The notes beneath the pieces are model-generated. The model did not search any database. It saw only the letters and a program-made list of their open reading frames with translations, and was not told where the DNA came from. Below, one piece after another: positions 18,172-26,198 of a stretch of 64,000 nucleotides of DNA (within the stretch, counting starts at the first letter, position 1; every line of letters starts with the position of its first letter). The DNA lies in assembly GCF_006494775.1 (NCBI RefSeq), contig NZ_CP041146.1:1922001-1986000 (forward strand), read 5' to 3'. The stretch comes from Nocardioides humi (GTDB taxonomy: Bacteria; Actinomycetota; Actinomycetes; Propionibacteriales; Nocardioidaceae). A program made the translations under genes and the position numbers.

Positions 18172-19506
18172 CTACCCCGCGGAGAGCGACTTGTGACGTT
18201 CGACGAACTCCGCCAGTGTCGTGAACTCAACGGGATAGCTGAGGTATTCGTCGAAATCGGACAGAACAGCCTCGGCATTGAAGTGGTGCTGGCCGCCGCC
18301 GGCAGCCGGACGGACCCCCGCTTCGAACAGTGCCCGCACGATGGCCACCACCGTGCCGTCGATGTCGCGGTCGGATGCCTGGCTGCCGCGGCGCCAGTCA
18401 CCGCCGGTCACCAGACGGCGCCCGATGCACATATGCGCGCCGCCCCCGAATGCGAACGCCCACGGCGACACGCCACGTCCGAGGCGTTCGATCCGGTGGG
18501 GGTCGAAGTCGTCGGCGTCCTCCCCGAAGCGCTCAGCATCGCGGTTGGCGTCGGTATAGACCAAGCCCAGCCACTCACCCTTGGATACCTTCTCCCCACT
18601 CGGCAGCTCGAAGTCCTCGGTCGCCTCACGCAGGAGGGCGGGGACGAGGGCGTGGAAGCGCAGCGCCTCGCTGATGGCTCCGCGGAGGAAGTCGCTGTCG
18701 GTCGTCTTGTCGGCGTCCTCCGGGTGATCGGCGGTCCACTCCGCAACGTGGTTGATGATGTGGGGCAGGACCCGCACGGTGGTGCGGCTGCCCGCGTAGA
18801 GGAACTCGCCCATCTCGATGAACAGGGTGTCCTCATCGCGCTCAGCGAACTCGTCGTCGAGGAGCCATAGCGTCATCACGTCGCGGGTGAGCTCGGCGCG
18901 GTCGATGCGGCCCGCCCTGAAAGCCTCGACAAGGGCGCGGCGACGAGCTAGGGCCGGCCGCATGTAGTCCTCGATCAGCCTGCGCTTGGCCTCAGTTGCC
19001 TTCTTGATGGTCTCCTCGACGTCGGTGTAGAACTCGATGGAGATGCCGGGACCGTACTGCTCTAGCACGGAACTGAAGGTGTCCACGTCCTCATCGGTCT
19101 CACCGAGGTCGATCCCGGCGACGACGGCCGTGGTCCGGTAGAGCATGCGAGGGGCGAACTGCGCCATGTCAGCCACGATCGGGCCGCTTTCGTCACGATG
19201 AGTCTCGTAGAGCCGCGTGAGAGCCTGCGTCACGATAGGCCGGCTGCAGTGGTGATAGAGGTAGTGAAGGGCGTCGTTGCTGAACAGCGACGAGTAGAGG
19301 CGCCGTCGCTTCAGGTGCTCCTCGCCATGGGTGGTCACGATCGCACCCTTAACGAAGGGGATGCCCTCCGGAGGGATGTCGCCCTTCAACGGCCGCACGA
19401 GGGACGACTTGAGCACGAATGCGATGTCGTCATACCCGCGCAGCACGGTCACCCCTGCCAGGTTGGAGAACGAGTACTCGCGCTCGACCAGCTTCTTGAC
19501 CGACAT
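18172..19506 (-). CDS. cytochrome P450 (tandem copy 2)
   Basis: 444-residue paralogue of the neighbouring P450 with the same architecture: FGGGAHMCIG haem loop (Cys360), ExxR as EALRFHA, YAGSRTTVR in the I-helix, and the same post-Cys insert RRLVTGGDWRRGSQASDRD. The conserved LRGYDDIAFVLKS near the N-terminus is also shared. The ATG at 19506 is preceded by AGAGGGG. The TTTGATCA box directly upstream would overlap the core promoter. It is probably co-transcribed with copy 1. Two divergent copies could act on successive positions of one substrate, or form a pair of which one is a non-catalytic partner; both keep the Cys ligand. Confidence 0.9.
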   Translation of the reverse strand: MSVKKLVEREYSFSNLAGVTVLRGYDDIAFVLKSSLVRPLKGDIPPEGIPFVKGAIVTTHGEEHLKRRRLYSSLFSNDALHYLYHHCSRPIVTQALTRLYETHRDESGPIVADMAQFAPRMLYRTTAVVAGIDLGETDEDVDTFSSVLEQYGPGISIEFYTDVEETIKKATEAKRRLIEDYMRPALARRRALVEAFRAGRIDRAELTRDVMTLWLLDDEFAERDEDTLFIEMGEFLYAGSRTTVRVLPHIINHVAEWTADHPEDADKTTDSDFLRGAISEALRFHALVPALLREATEDFELPSGEKVSKGEWLGLVYTDANRDAERFGEDADDFDPHRIERLGRGVSPWAFAFGGGAHMCIGRRLVTGGDWRRGSQASDRDIDGTVVAIVRALFEAGVRPAAGGGQHHFNAEAVLSDFDEYLSYPVEFTTLAEFVERHKSLSAG

Positions 19507-19926
<420 letters not shown>

Positions 19927-19978
19927 AAGCGAGGAGAAACGGTAGCACCCGGGCGGCGCGGGGCCCGAATCGGGATGG

Positions 19979-20263
19979 TCAGTTGCGGTCCTCGTCGGCG
20001 TGACCGGCGGGGCGGGGGTTGTCGTCCCCGTGGGGACCGCGGTCGACGTCCGAGCTGCCGCGGGGCTTGGGCGGGTCCTCGAAGGTGGTCGACTGGCCGC
20101 GGGCGGACTCGCCGTCGTACGGGCTCTCGTCGATCGCGCGCTCGGGATCGGGGTGCTGGGTGTCGGGTGAGACGGCGGTGGCGGAGTCGTCGTACTTCTT
20201 CTCCTGCTCGCGCGCCTGCTGGGCGGCCTGGCGGTCGGCGGCGGTGCCCTCGTGCTCGGTCAT
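19979..20263 (-). CDS. small hydrophilic hypothetical protein
   Basis: 94-residue, highly charged, Gln/Asp/Pro-rich and probably disordered protein with no membrane segment, cysteine or known motif. The ATG at 20263 is in a frame with good GC-rich codon use. It lies between tRNA-Ala and sepX on the same strand as the latter. I do not recognise the family, and the gene could be lineage-specific. Confidence 0.6.
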   Translation of the reverse strand: MTEHEGTAADRQAAQQAREQEKKYDDSATAVSPDTQHPDPERAIDESPYDGESARGQSTTFEDPPKPRGSSDVDRGPHGDDNPRPAGHADEDRN

Positions 20264-20304
20264 GGCCGGGCGTTACCCGCGGCTCGGCCGCGCATCCGGG
20301 ACGG

Positions 20305-21219
20305 TCAGCTGCCGGTGGCGCGGCGCTGCTCGGCCTCGGCGGCGGCCGCGTCGGCCTGGGCGCGCTGGGCGTCGGCCTCGCGGGCGAGCTGGGAGTCGGC
20401 CTCGTTGCGGCCGGAGCTCCATACGCCGGTGGAGTCGAGGTCGATGGTGCGGACGGTGCGGCCCGCCGGCGCCTTGGCGACGTACGTCGGCAGGGGCACC
20501 GGGACCGGGGTCCAGCCCTCCTCGGGGGACTCGGCGGCCGGCTCGTCCAGCACCTCGGCTGTGACGGCAGGGATCTCGTCGGTGTCGTCGCGCAGAGGCT
20601 CGGCCGACGCCTCGGCGGAGGCGTCCTCGGTGGCGATGGCCTCGTCGGCGAGGGTGCGCCGACGCTTGCGGACCGGGCTGGAGCGGACGGAGCGGACGGA
20701 GCGCTCGCGCCGGACCATGAGTCGGCAGGCGACCAGCCACGCGGCCATCAGCCCGGCCGGGGCGGCGAGCCAGACCCAGTCGACGACCTTGCCGATGGCG
20801 AGGCCGGCGACGACGACGGTCGCGAGGAGCAGGATGGTGAAGACCCGGCGACGGCGGGCGGCGGCCCGGCGCGCGGACGGGCGGTCCAGCGGACGCTGCG
20901 CCGGACGGGACGCGCGCGGCGCAGGGGTGGGCGCCGCGGGCTCCGCATCGGGCTCCTGCTCCTCGACCGGCTTCCGCTCCGAGCGGTCCGAGCGGTCCGA
21001 GCGGTCCGTGCGCTCGGCGCGACCGGAGCGGCCGGTCTCGACCAGCTCGGCCTCGGTGGACGAGACAGCCTCGCGCCGCGCGAGCACCCGCAGCCGGTTG
21101 GAGAAGCCCTCGACCGAGCGGCTGGAGGCGTCCTCCTCGTGGTGGCGGAGCGCCTTCGGAACGAGGTAGACCGCCCACGCCACGAACAAGGCGACGAAGA
21201 TCAGCGAGCTCAGGTCCAC
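20305..21219 (-). CDS. sepX: SepX/GlpR-like divisome membrane protein
   Basis: 304-residue membrane protein. An N-terminal hydrophobic segment (residues 4-21, SLIFVALFVAWAVYLVP) is followed by a basic EGFSNRLRVLARRE stretch, a disordered Arg/Ser/Glu-rich linker encoded by imperfect 9-bp repeats (20981-21007), and two more hydrophobic segments at about 125-165. The C-terminal tail is rich in Ala/Gln and probably helical. The pattern and the nearby moeA/glp and rimJ-like genes match the actinobacterial SepX/GlpR protein, a divisome component reported to bind the gephyrin-like Glp at the septum. The assignment rests on gene order as much as on sequence. Confidence 0.72.
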   Translation of the reverse strand: MDLSSLIFVALFVAWAVYLVPKALRHHEEDASSRSVEGFSNRLRVLARREAVSSTEAELVETGRSGRAERTDRSDRSDRSERKPVEEQEPDAEPAAPTPAPRASRPAQRPLDRPSARRAAARRRRVFTILLLATVVVAGLAIGKVVDWVWLAAPAGLMAAWLVACRLMVRRERSVRSVRSSPVRKRRRTLADEAIATEDASAEASAEPLRDDTDEIPAVTAEVLDEPAAESPEEGWTPVPVPLPTYVAKAPAGRTVRTIDLDSTGVWSSGRNEADSQLAREADAQRAQADAAAAEAEQRRATGS

Positions 21220-21326
21220 ACCGAGAGGTTAGGAGCGGTACCGCAGCGCGGGGCGCATGTCCATCGGTGTGTCACAGATTGATTCGTGTGACGCATGTGA
21301 TTTGCGGGATCCCCCGGTAGATCACC

Positions 21327-21956
21327 CTAGGAGTCACCCCGGGCAGATTCGTCGAGGCGGATGAGGACGCCGCGGGGGGCCTCCTCGCGGGTGACGGCGA
21401 AGATGCGGTGGTCGCGCCACTGGCCGTCGATGTGCAGGAAGTACGGCGCGTAGCCGATCTCGCGGATGCCGAGCTTCTCCACGACGCGCAGGGAGTTGGT
21501 GTTCTCGGGGCGGATGCAGATCTCGATCCGGTGCAGGCCGCCGAGGAAGAAGCAGTGGTCGATCACCATCGCCACCGCGCGCGGGATGACGCCGCGGCCG
21601 GCGAACTGCTGGTCGATCCAGTACCCCACCGACGCGAACTGCGCCGAGCCGCGCACGATGTTGTTGACGCTGACCTGGCCGGCGAAGACGCCGTCGACCT
21701 CCACCACGAACGGGTACGTCGTCCCGTGCCGGGCGGCCTTGCGCAGCCGCTTGACCAGCGTGCGGAAGGACGTCGGCCGGGCGTCGGAGCCGGGCGGGGC
21801 GGTGGCGTCCCAGGGGCCGAGCCAGAGCGCGTTGCGGCGACGCGCGGCGCGCCAGGCCCGGGCGTCGCTGCTCACGATCGGGCGGAGCCGGACGACGGGA
21901 TCGGTGCCGGAGATCAGCTCGTTGGGCCAGGCGCGGCCGGGTACGCCGACGACCAT
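21327..21956 (-). CDS. GNAT N-acetyltransferase, RimJ/RimL-like
   Basis: 209-residue acetyltransferase. The acetyl-CoA-binding region reads QFAGRGVIPRAVAMVIDH (Q/RxxGxG/A motif as QFAGRG), followed by GLHRIEICIRPENTNSLRVVEKLGI, the signature of RimJ/RimL Nalpha-acetyltransferases of ribosomal proteins. ATG at 21956 has GGGAG five bases upstream. It lies in the conserved block between moaB and sepX, as rimJ does in mycobacteria. The protein target is unknown, and ribosomal S5 modification is only a family expectation. Confidence 0.88.
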   Translation of the reverse strand: MVVGVPGRAWPNELISGTDPVVRLRPIVSSDARAWRAARRRNALWLGPWDATAPPGSDARPTSFRTLVKRLRKAARHGTTYPFVVEVDGVFAGQVSVNNIVRGSAQFASVGYWIDQQFAGRGVIPRAVAMVIDHCFFLGGLHRIEICIRPENTNSLRVVEKLGIREIGYAPYFLHIDGQWRDHRIFAVTREEAPRGVLIRLDESARGDS

Positions 21957-22003
21957 GCGCTCCCGCGGAGCCCCCCGTGGTGCGTCGCCGGGCCGGGCGT
22001 CAC

Positions 22004-22486
22004 TCAATGGTCGCTCCCGACGATCTGCTCGACGGCGTGCACCAGCACCGGCTCGAGGACGGCGAGCGCGTCCTTCACCCCGCCGCGCGAGCCCGGCAGG
22101 TTGACCACGAGCGCCTGCCCCGCCACGCCCGCGAGCCCGCGCGAGAGCACGGCGGTCGGCACGCCCTTCGCGACGCCCGCGGCCCGGATCGCCTCGGCCA
22201 GGCCCGGGACCTCGCGGTCGAGCAGGGGGCGGGTCACCTCGGGGGTGCGGTCGGTCGGGGTGAGGCCGGTGCCGCCGGTGGTGAGCACGACCCGCGCACC
22301 GTCGCGTACGGCGAGCGCGATCGCCGCACCCACCGGCTCGCCGTCCGGGCGCACCACGGGCTCTCCCACCGAGAAGCCCCACGAGCGCAGCGCCGACACG
22401 ATCAGCGGGCCCGTGGTGTCGTCGTACACCCCCGCGGCGGCCCGGTTGGACGCCACCACGACCACCGCGGGCAGGGCCGGGCTCAT
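22004..22486 (-). CDS. moaB: MoaB/Mog-type molybdopterin adenylyltransferase
   Basis: 160-residue MoCF-domain protein. The MPT-binding motif TTGGTGLTPTDRTPE is near residues 68-82, and a LPGSRGGVKDAL C-terminal loop follows. Enzymes of this type adenylylate molybdopterin before metal insertion by MoeA. Its ATG overlaps the stop of moaC, and moeA lies just upstream, giving a moeA-moaC-moaB cofactor operon. MoaB and Mog cannot be separated by eye, so the symbol is provisional. Confidence 0.9.
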   Translation of the reverse strand: MSPALPAVVVVASNRAAAGVYDDTTGPLIVSALRSWGFSVGEPVVRPDGEPVGAAIALAVRDGARVVLTTGGTGLTPTDRTPEVTRPLLDREVPGLAEAIRAAGVAKGVPTAVLSRGLAGVAGQALVVNLPGSRGGVKDALAVLEPVLVHAVEQIVGSDH

Positions 22487-22962
22487 CGCGCCCAGTCCCC
22501 CGACTTGCCGCCGGTCTTGGTCTCCACCCGGACGTCGGTGATGACCGCGCCCTTGTCGACTGCCTTGACCATGTCGACGACGGTGAGCGCGGCGACGGAG
22601 ACGGCGGTGAGCGCCTCCATCTCGACGCCGGTGCGGTCGGTCGTCCTGACCGTGGCGGCGATCTCGACGGCGTCGTCGGCGACCGACAGGTCCACGGTGA
22701 CGCCGGAGATCGACAGCGGATGGCACAGCGGCACGAGCGCGGGCGTCTGCTTGGCGCCCATGATCCCGGCGATCCGCGCGACCGCGAGCGCGTCGCCCTT
22801 CGGCACGCCCTCGCCGCGCAGCAGTCCCACGACCTCGGGCGACACGAGCACCCGTCCCGACGCCGTCGCGACCCGCCGGGTCACGTCCTTGGCCGACACG
22901 TCGACCATCCGCGCCGCGCCCGCGGCGTCGACGTGGGTCAGCCGGGCCTGCTCGTCAGCCAT
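22483..22962 (-). CDS. moaC: cyclic pyranopterin monophosphate synthase MoaC
   Basis: 159-residue enzyme of the first stage of molybdenum cofactor synthesis, acting with MoaA on GTP to give cyclic pyranopterin monophosphate. Active-site and structural motifs are clear: GIMGAKQT, PLCHPLSISG near residues 77-86, TGVEMEALTAVSVAALTVVDMVKA and the KTGGKSGDW C-terminus. It sits 13 bases downstream of the moeA stop. No moaA is in the window, so the rest of the pathway lies elsewhere. Confidence 0.97.
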   Translation of the reverse strand: MADEQARLTHVDAAGAARMVDVSAKDVTRRVATASGRVLVSPEVVGLLRGEGVPKGDALAVARIAGIMGAKQTPALVPLCHPLSISGVTVDLSVADDAVEIAATVRTTDRTGVEMEALTAVSVAALTVVDMVKAVDKGAVITDVRVETKTGGKSGDWAR

Positions 22963-22975
22963 GACTCCTCCTCCT

Positions 22976-24181
22976 TCATACGGGGCTCCCCACAGGGCTG
23001 CCTACGGACGCCAGCACCTCGACGGGCGTGCCCGCGGGCACCAGCCTCCCGGTTGGCGGGACGACGAGCAACGCGTCCGCCGCGGCGAGCAGCCGCTGCG
23101 AGTGACCGGCGTGCCCGGGCAGGGGACGGATCCGGCCGTCGTCGTCGAGCACGCCGGGCAGCAGCACCGTCCGGTCGCCGGCGGGGACCGGCGCGGCCAG
23201 GGGCGCGGTGACCGGCCGCCACGGGGAGCCGGCGAGCGCGTGCAGCAGCGGGACGACGTACAGCAGGAAGCCGGCGTACGCCGCGATCGGGGTGCCCGGC
23301 AGCGTCACGACCGGGACCCGCCGGCCGTCGGCGGCAGCGAGCGCGCCGCAGCCCTGGGGTCGGCCGGGCTTCATCGCGACCGGACCGAACCAGAAGCCGT
23401 CCTCGTCCGCCAGCGCGGCCTTGACGACGTCGTGGTCGCCGGCGGAGATGCCGCCCGTGGTGACGACGACGTCGGCCGCCTCGACGGCCGCCGTGAGCTG
23501 GGCACGGAACCCGGCGGGGTCGTCGGGCGCCGGTCCGTACGCCACTGCGTCGGCGCCCGCGGCCCGGCCGGCGGCCAGCAGGGTGGGCGAGTTGCTGTCG
23601 GGCACCTGCCCCTCGACCAGCTCGGCGCCGGTCGAGACGACGGCCAGCCGGACCCGGGGGCGCACGGCGACCGAGGCGGCGCCGACGGAGGTGAGCAGGC
23701 CGAGCTGGGCGGGCCCGAGCAGGGTGCCGGCGGCCAGGGCGCTCTCCCCCGCCCGCACGTCCTCGCCCTCGCACCGCACGTGCCGGCCGGCGTCGGCGGT
23801 CCGCAGGACCCGGACCGGGTCGGTGCCGCTGGTCCACTCGAAGGGGACGACCAGGTCGGCGCCGGGCGGCACCGGCGCGCCGGTCATGATCCGCAGCGCC
23901 GCCCCGCGAGGCAGCGGCGGCGCGTCGTCCCCGGCGGCGACGACGCCGGCGACGGGCAGCTCCACGGGCGGCGCCGCGACCTCGGCGGCCCGGACCGCGA
24001 AGCCGTCCATCGCCGCGTGGTCGAAGGGCGGCACCGACAGCGTGGCCACGACGTCCGCGGCGAGCACCCGGCCCAGCGCCTCCCCCAGCGGTACGGTGTC
24101 GCTCCGGCCCAGCGGTTCCACACCGGCCAGGATCCGTCGGCGATGGTCCTCGACCGTCGCCCCGACCACAGCGTCAGTCAT
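22976..24181 (-). CDS. moeA: gephyrin-like molybdotransferase (MoeA/Glp)
   Basis: 401-residue MoeA-family protein that inserts molybdate into adenylylated molybdopterin. Features are PPFDHAAMDGFAVR near residue 50, RIMTGAPVPPGADLVVP, the MPT-binding VVTTGGISAGDHDVVK, MKPGRPQGCG and LPGTPIAAYAGF. ATG at 24181 overlaps the upstream uridylyltransferase gene by eight bases. In Corynebacterium the Glp paralogue partners the membrane protein GlpR at the division septum; the SepX/GlpR-like gene three genes downstream makes that role possible here in addition to, or instead of, cofactor synthesis. Confidence 0.93.
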   Translation of the reverse strand: MTDAVVGATVEDHRRRILAGVEPLGRSDTVPLGEALGRVLAADVVATLSVPPFDHAAMDGFAVRAAEVAAPPVELPVAGVVAAGDDAPPLPRGAALRIMTGAPVPPGADLVVPFEWTSGTDPVRVLRTADAGRHVRCEGEDVRAGESALAAGTLLGPAQLGLLTSVGAASVAVRPRVRLAVVSTGAELVEGQVPDSNSPTLLAAGRAAGADAVAYGPAPDDPAGFRAQLTAAVEAADVVVTTGGISAGDHDVVKAALADEDGFWFGPVAMKPGRPQGCGALAAADGRRVPVVTLPGTPIAAYAGFLLYVVPLLHALAGSPWRPVTAPLAAPVPAGDRTVLLPGVLDDDGRIRPLPGHAGHSQRLLAAADALLVVPPTGRLVPAGTPVEVLASVGSPVGSPV

Positions 24182-25571
24182 CCGAACCGGCGAGCACCTC
24201 ACCAGGGGCGACCCGTTGCGCGCCGCGACCGTCCAACTCGACGGCGCCGACGACCTGCACGCCGCGGCCGAAGGTCCAGTCACCGCGGATCCGCAGCGAG
24301 GTGGAGCGGGAAAGAAGGGGTTCCCCGTCGGGGAAGCGCTTGTCGAACTCGTTGATCGTTCGGTAGAAGCCGGGGTCGAGATCGACGTAGGGGACGCCGG
24401 ACGCGACCTGGGTGAGCGCGAAGTCGTCGCCGATCTCGTAGACGTCGGAGCGCAGCACCAGCAGGTCGTTGGTGGTCTTGACCGGGATGAACCGGTCCCG
24501 GCCGACCTCGATCAGCCGGGCACCGTCGAAGACCTCGATCGCCGCGCCCATCGCGGTCTCGATCTGGACCACCTCGGGCGAGTCCGGGTCGGCGGGGTCG
24601 AGGTGCTTGACGTTGCGGATCAGCGGCAGGCCGAGGATGCCGTCGCGCTCGTCGAGCACCGCCTTCATCGCGTGCAGGTCGAACCACAGGTTGTTGGTCG
24701 AGGTGAACCGGTGCCGGTCGAGGTCGGCGAGCGCCTCGCGGTCCTCGGGCAGCGTCTGCGCGGTCTCGCGCAGCACGATCCGGCCGTCGGCCCTGCGGCG
24801 GGCGAAGTGCCCGCCCTTGCGGTCGGAGGCGGTACGACGGACCGCCTCGATCGCGAACGGCGCGCCGGACGCGGCGAACCAGCCCGCCACCCGCGGATCC
24901 GGGACCGCGCCGAGGTTGTCGGAGTTGGAGACGAAGACGTAGCGGTAGCCCTGCTCGATCAGCCGGTCGAGCAGGCCGCTGCCGCGCAGCGCGGTGTAGA
25001 GGTCGCCGTGCCCGGGGGGACACCACTCGAGATCGGGGTCCTTGGGCCAGCTGGCCGGCGTGAGGTCGGCGGTGAGGAGCTTGGGCTCCTTGTTCTGGAG
25101 GAACTCCAGCGGCAGGCCCTCGACGGCGAGATCCTCGTAGCGCGCCAGCGCGTGGAGGGTGTCGGCGGAGGTGCGGAAGGAGTTCATGAGCAGCAGCGGC
25201 AGCCGGGCGTCGTACCTCTGCCGCAGGTGCAGCGCCTGCCGGGCGATGATGTCGAGGAAGGACAGCCCGCGGCGCACGCACAGCAGCGACTTCGCGCGGT
25301 CCATGCCCATCGAGGTGCCGAGCCCGCCGTTGAGCTTGATCGCGACGGTCCGGCCGATCGCGTCGGCGGCGACGTCGTCGGGGACCTCCACGTCGGCGAG
25401 GCTCTCGATGTCGACGGGCTCGATGGTCGCCTCCGGCACCATCCCGGTCTCACCGTGCTCCAGTAGCCGGTAGTAGTGCGCGAACGTCTCGATCGCGACG
25501 GGGTCGACCCCCGCCTCGAGCATCTTCGCCCGCGCCTTCTCGAGGCCGCCTCCGCGACCGCTCATACCCAT
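24174..25571 (-). CDS. UTP-glucose-1-phosphate uridylyltransferase, UDPGP (eukaryotic-type) family
   Basis: 465-residue nucleotidyltransferase making UDP-glucose (or a related UDP-sugar). The signature LNGGLGTSMGMDRAKSLL lies near residues 72-89, and there is a VFVSNSDNLGA segment that binds the nucleotide, plus a STNNLWFDL segment. This is the UDPGP type-1 family typical of eukaryotic UGPases, longer than the bacterial GalU of about 300 residues, which occupies this locus in mycobacteria. The start is ATG 25571 or 25565, and neither has a strong ribosome site. It is transcribed divergently from the cyclo-ligase at 25595, with only 23 bases between the starts. Confidence 0.9.
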   Translation of the reverse strand: MGMSGRGGGLEKARAKMLEAGVDPVAIETFAHYYRLLEHGETGMVPEATIEPVDIESLADVEVPDDVAADAIGRTVAIKLNGGLGTSMGMDRAKSLLCVRRGLSFLDIIARQALHLRQRYDARLPLLLMNSFRTSADTLHALARYEDLAVEGLPLEFLQNKEPKLLTADLTPASWPKDPDLEWCPPGHGDLYTALRGSGLLDRLIEQGYRYVFVSNSDNLGAVPDPRVAGWFAASGAPFAIEAVRRTASDRKGGHFARRRADGRIVLRETAQTLPEDREALADLDRHRFTSTNNLWFDLHAMKAVLDERDGILGLPLIRNVKHLDPADPDSPEVVQIETAMGAAIEVFDGARLIEVGRDRFIPVKTTNDLLVLRSDVYEIGDDFALTQVASGVPYVDLDPGFYRTINEFDKRFPDGEPLLSRSTSLRIRGDWTFGRGVQVVGAVELDGRGAQRVAPGEVLAGSDD

Positions 25572-25594
25572 ACCGCCGATCGTAGGCTTCTCGG

Positions 25595-26193
25595 GTGACT
25601 GGTCCACAACCGTGCCAAGGGGCGGCCAAGGTCGCGGCCCGCGACCAGCTGCTGACGGCCCGCCGGCGCCGGCCGCTGGCCGAGGTCGGGGCGGCCGCCC
25701 GGGCGATCGCGGACGGCCTGCTCGCGACACCGGAGGTACGCCGCGCCGCGACCGTCGCGGCGTACGTCTCCGTCGGCACCGAGCCCGGCACGACCGCCCT
25801 GCTCGACCTTCTCGCCGACGCCGGGAAGCGGGTGATCCTGCCGGTGCTGCTGCCCGACAACGACCTCGACTGGGCCGTCTACCGCGGCCCGGCCTCCCTC
25901 GCCCCGCCCGCCGCGGCCTGCTCGAGCCGCTCGGTGAGCCCCTCGGCGTCGACGCGGTCGCGACCGCCGACGTCGTCCTCGTCCCCGGCCTCGCCGTCTC
26001 CACCGGCGGCCTGCGGCTGGGCCGCGGCGGCGGGTCCTACGACCGCGCGCTGGCCCGCGTGCCCGTCGGCACCTTCACCTGCGTCCTGCTGTACGACGAC
26101 GAGGTGCTCCCCGAGGTCCCCGCCGAGCCGCACGACCGGCCGGTCACCGCGGCCGCCACGCCGAGCGGTGTCGTGCGCGTCCGCCCCGGCTGA
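25595..26193 (+). CDS. 5-formyltetrahydrofolate cyclo-ligase (one frame break)
   Basis: Converts 5-formyl-THF to 5,10-methenyl-THF with ATP. It has 199 residues once one base is restored. The N-terminus has KVAARDQLLTARRRR and AAYVSVGTEPGT, the substrate and nucleotide region; the C-terminal part has DVVLVPGLAVSTGGLRLGRGGGSYDRAL, the family hallmark. The break lies at 25902-25908, where adding one G gives LAPARRGLLEPLG. GTG start at 25595. The same gene occupies the equivalent place in mycobacteria (Rv0992c), which supports the annotation as a functional gene. Confidence 0.9.
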
Positions 26194-26198
26194 CCGGG

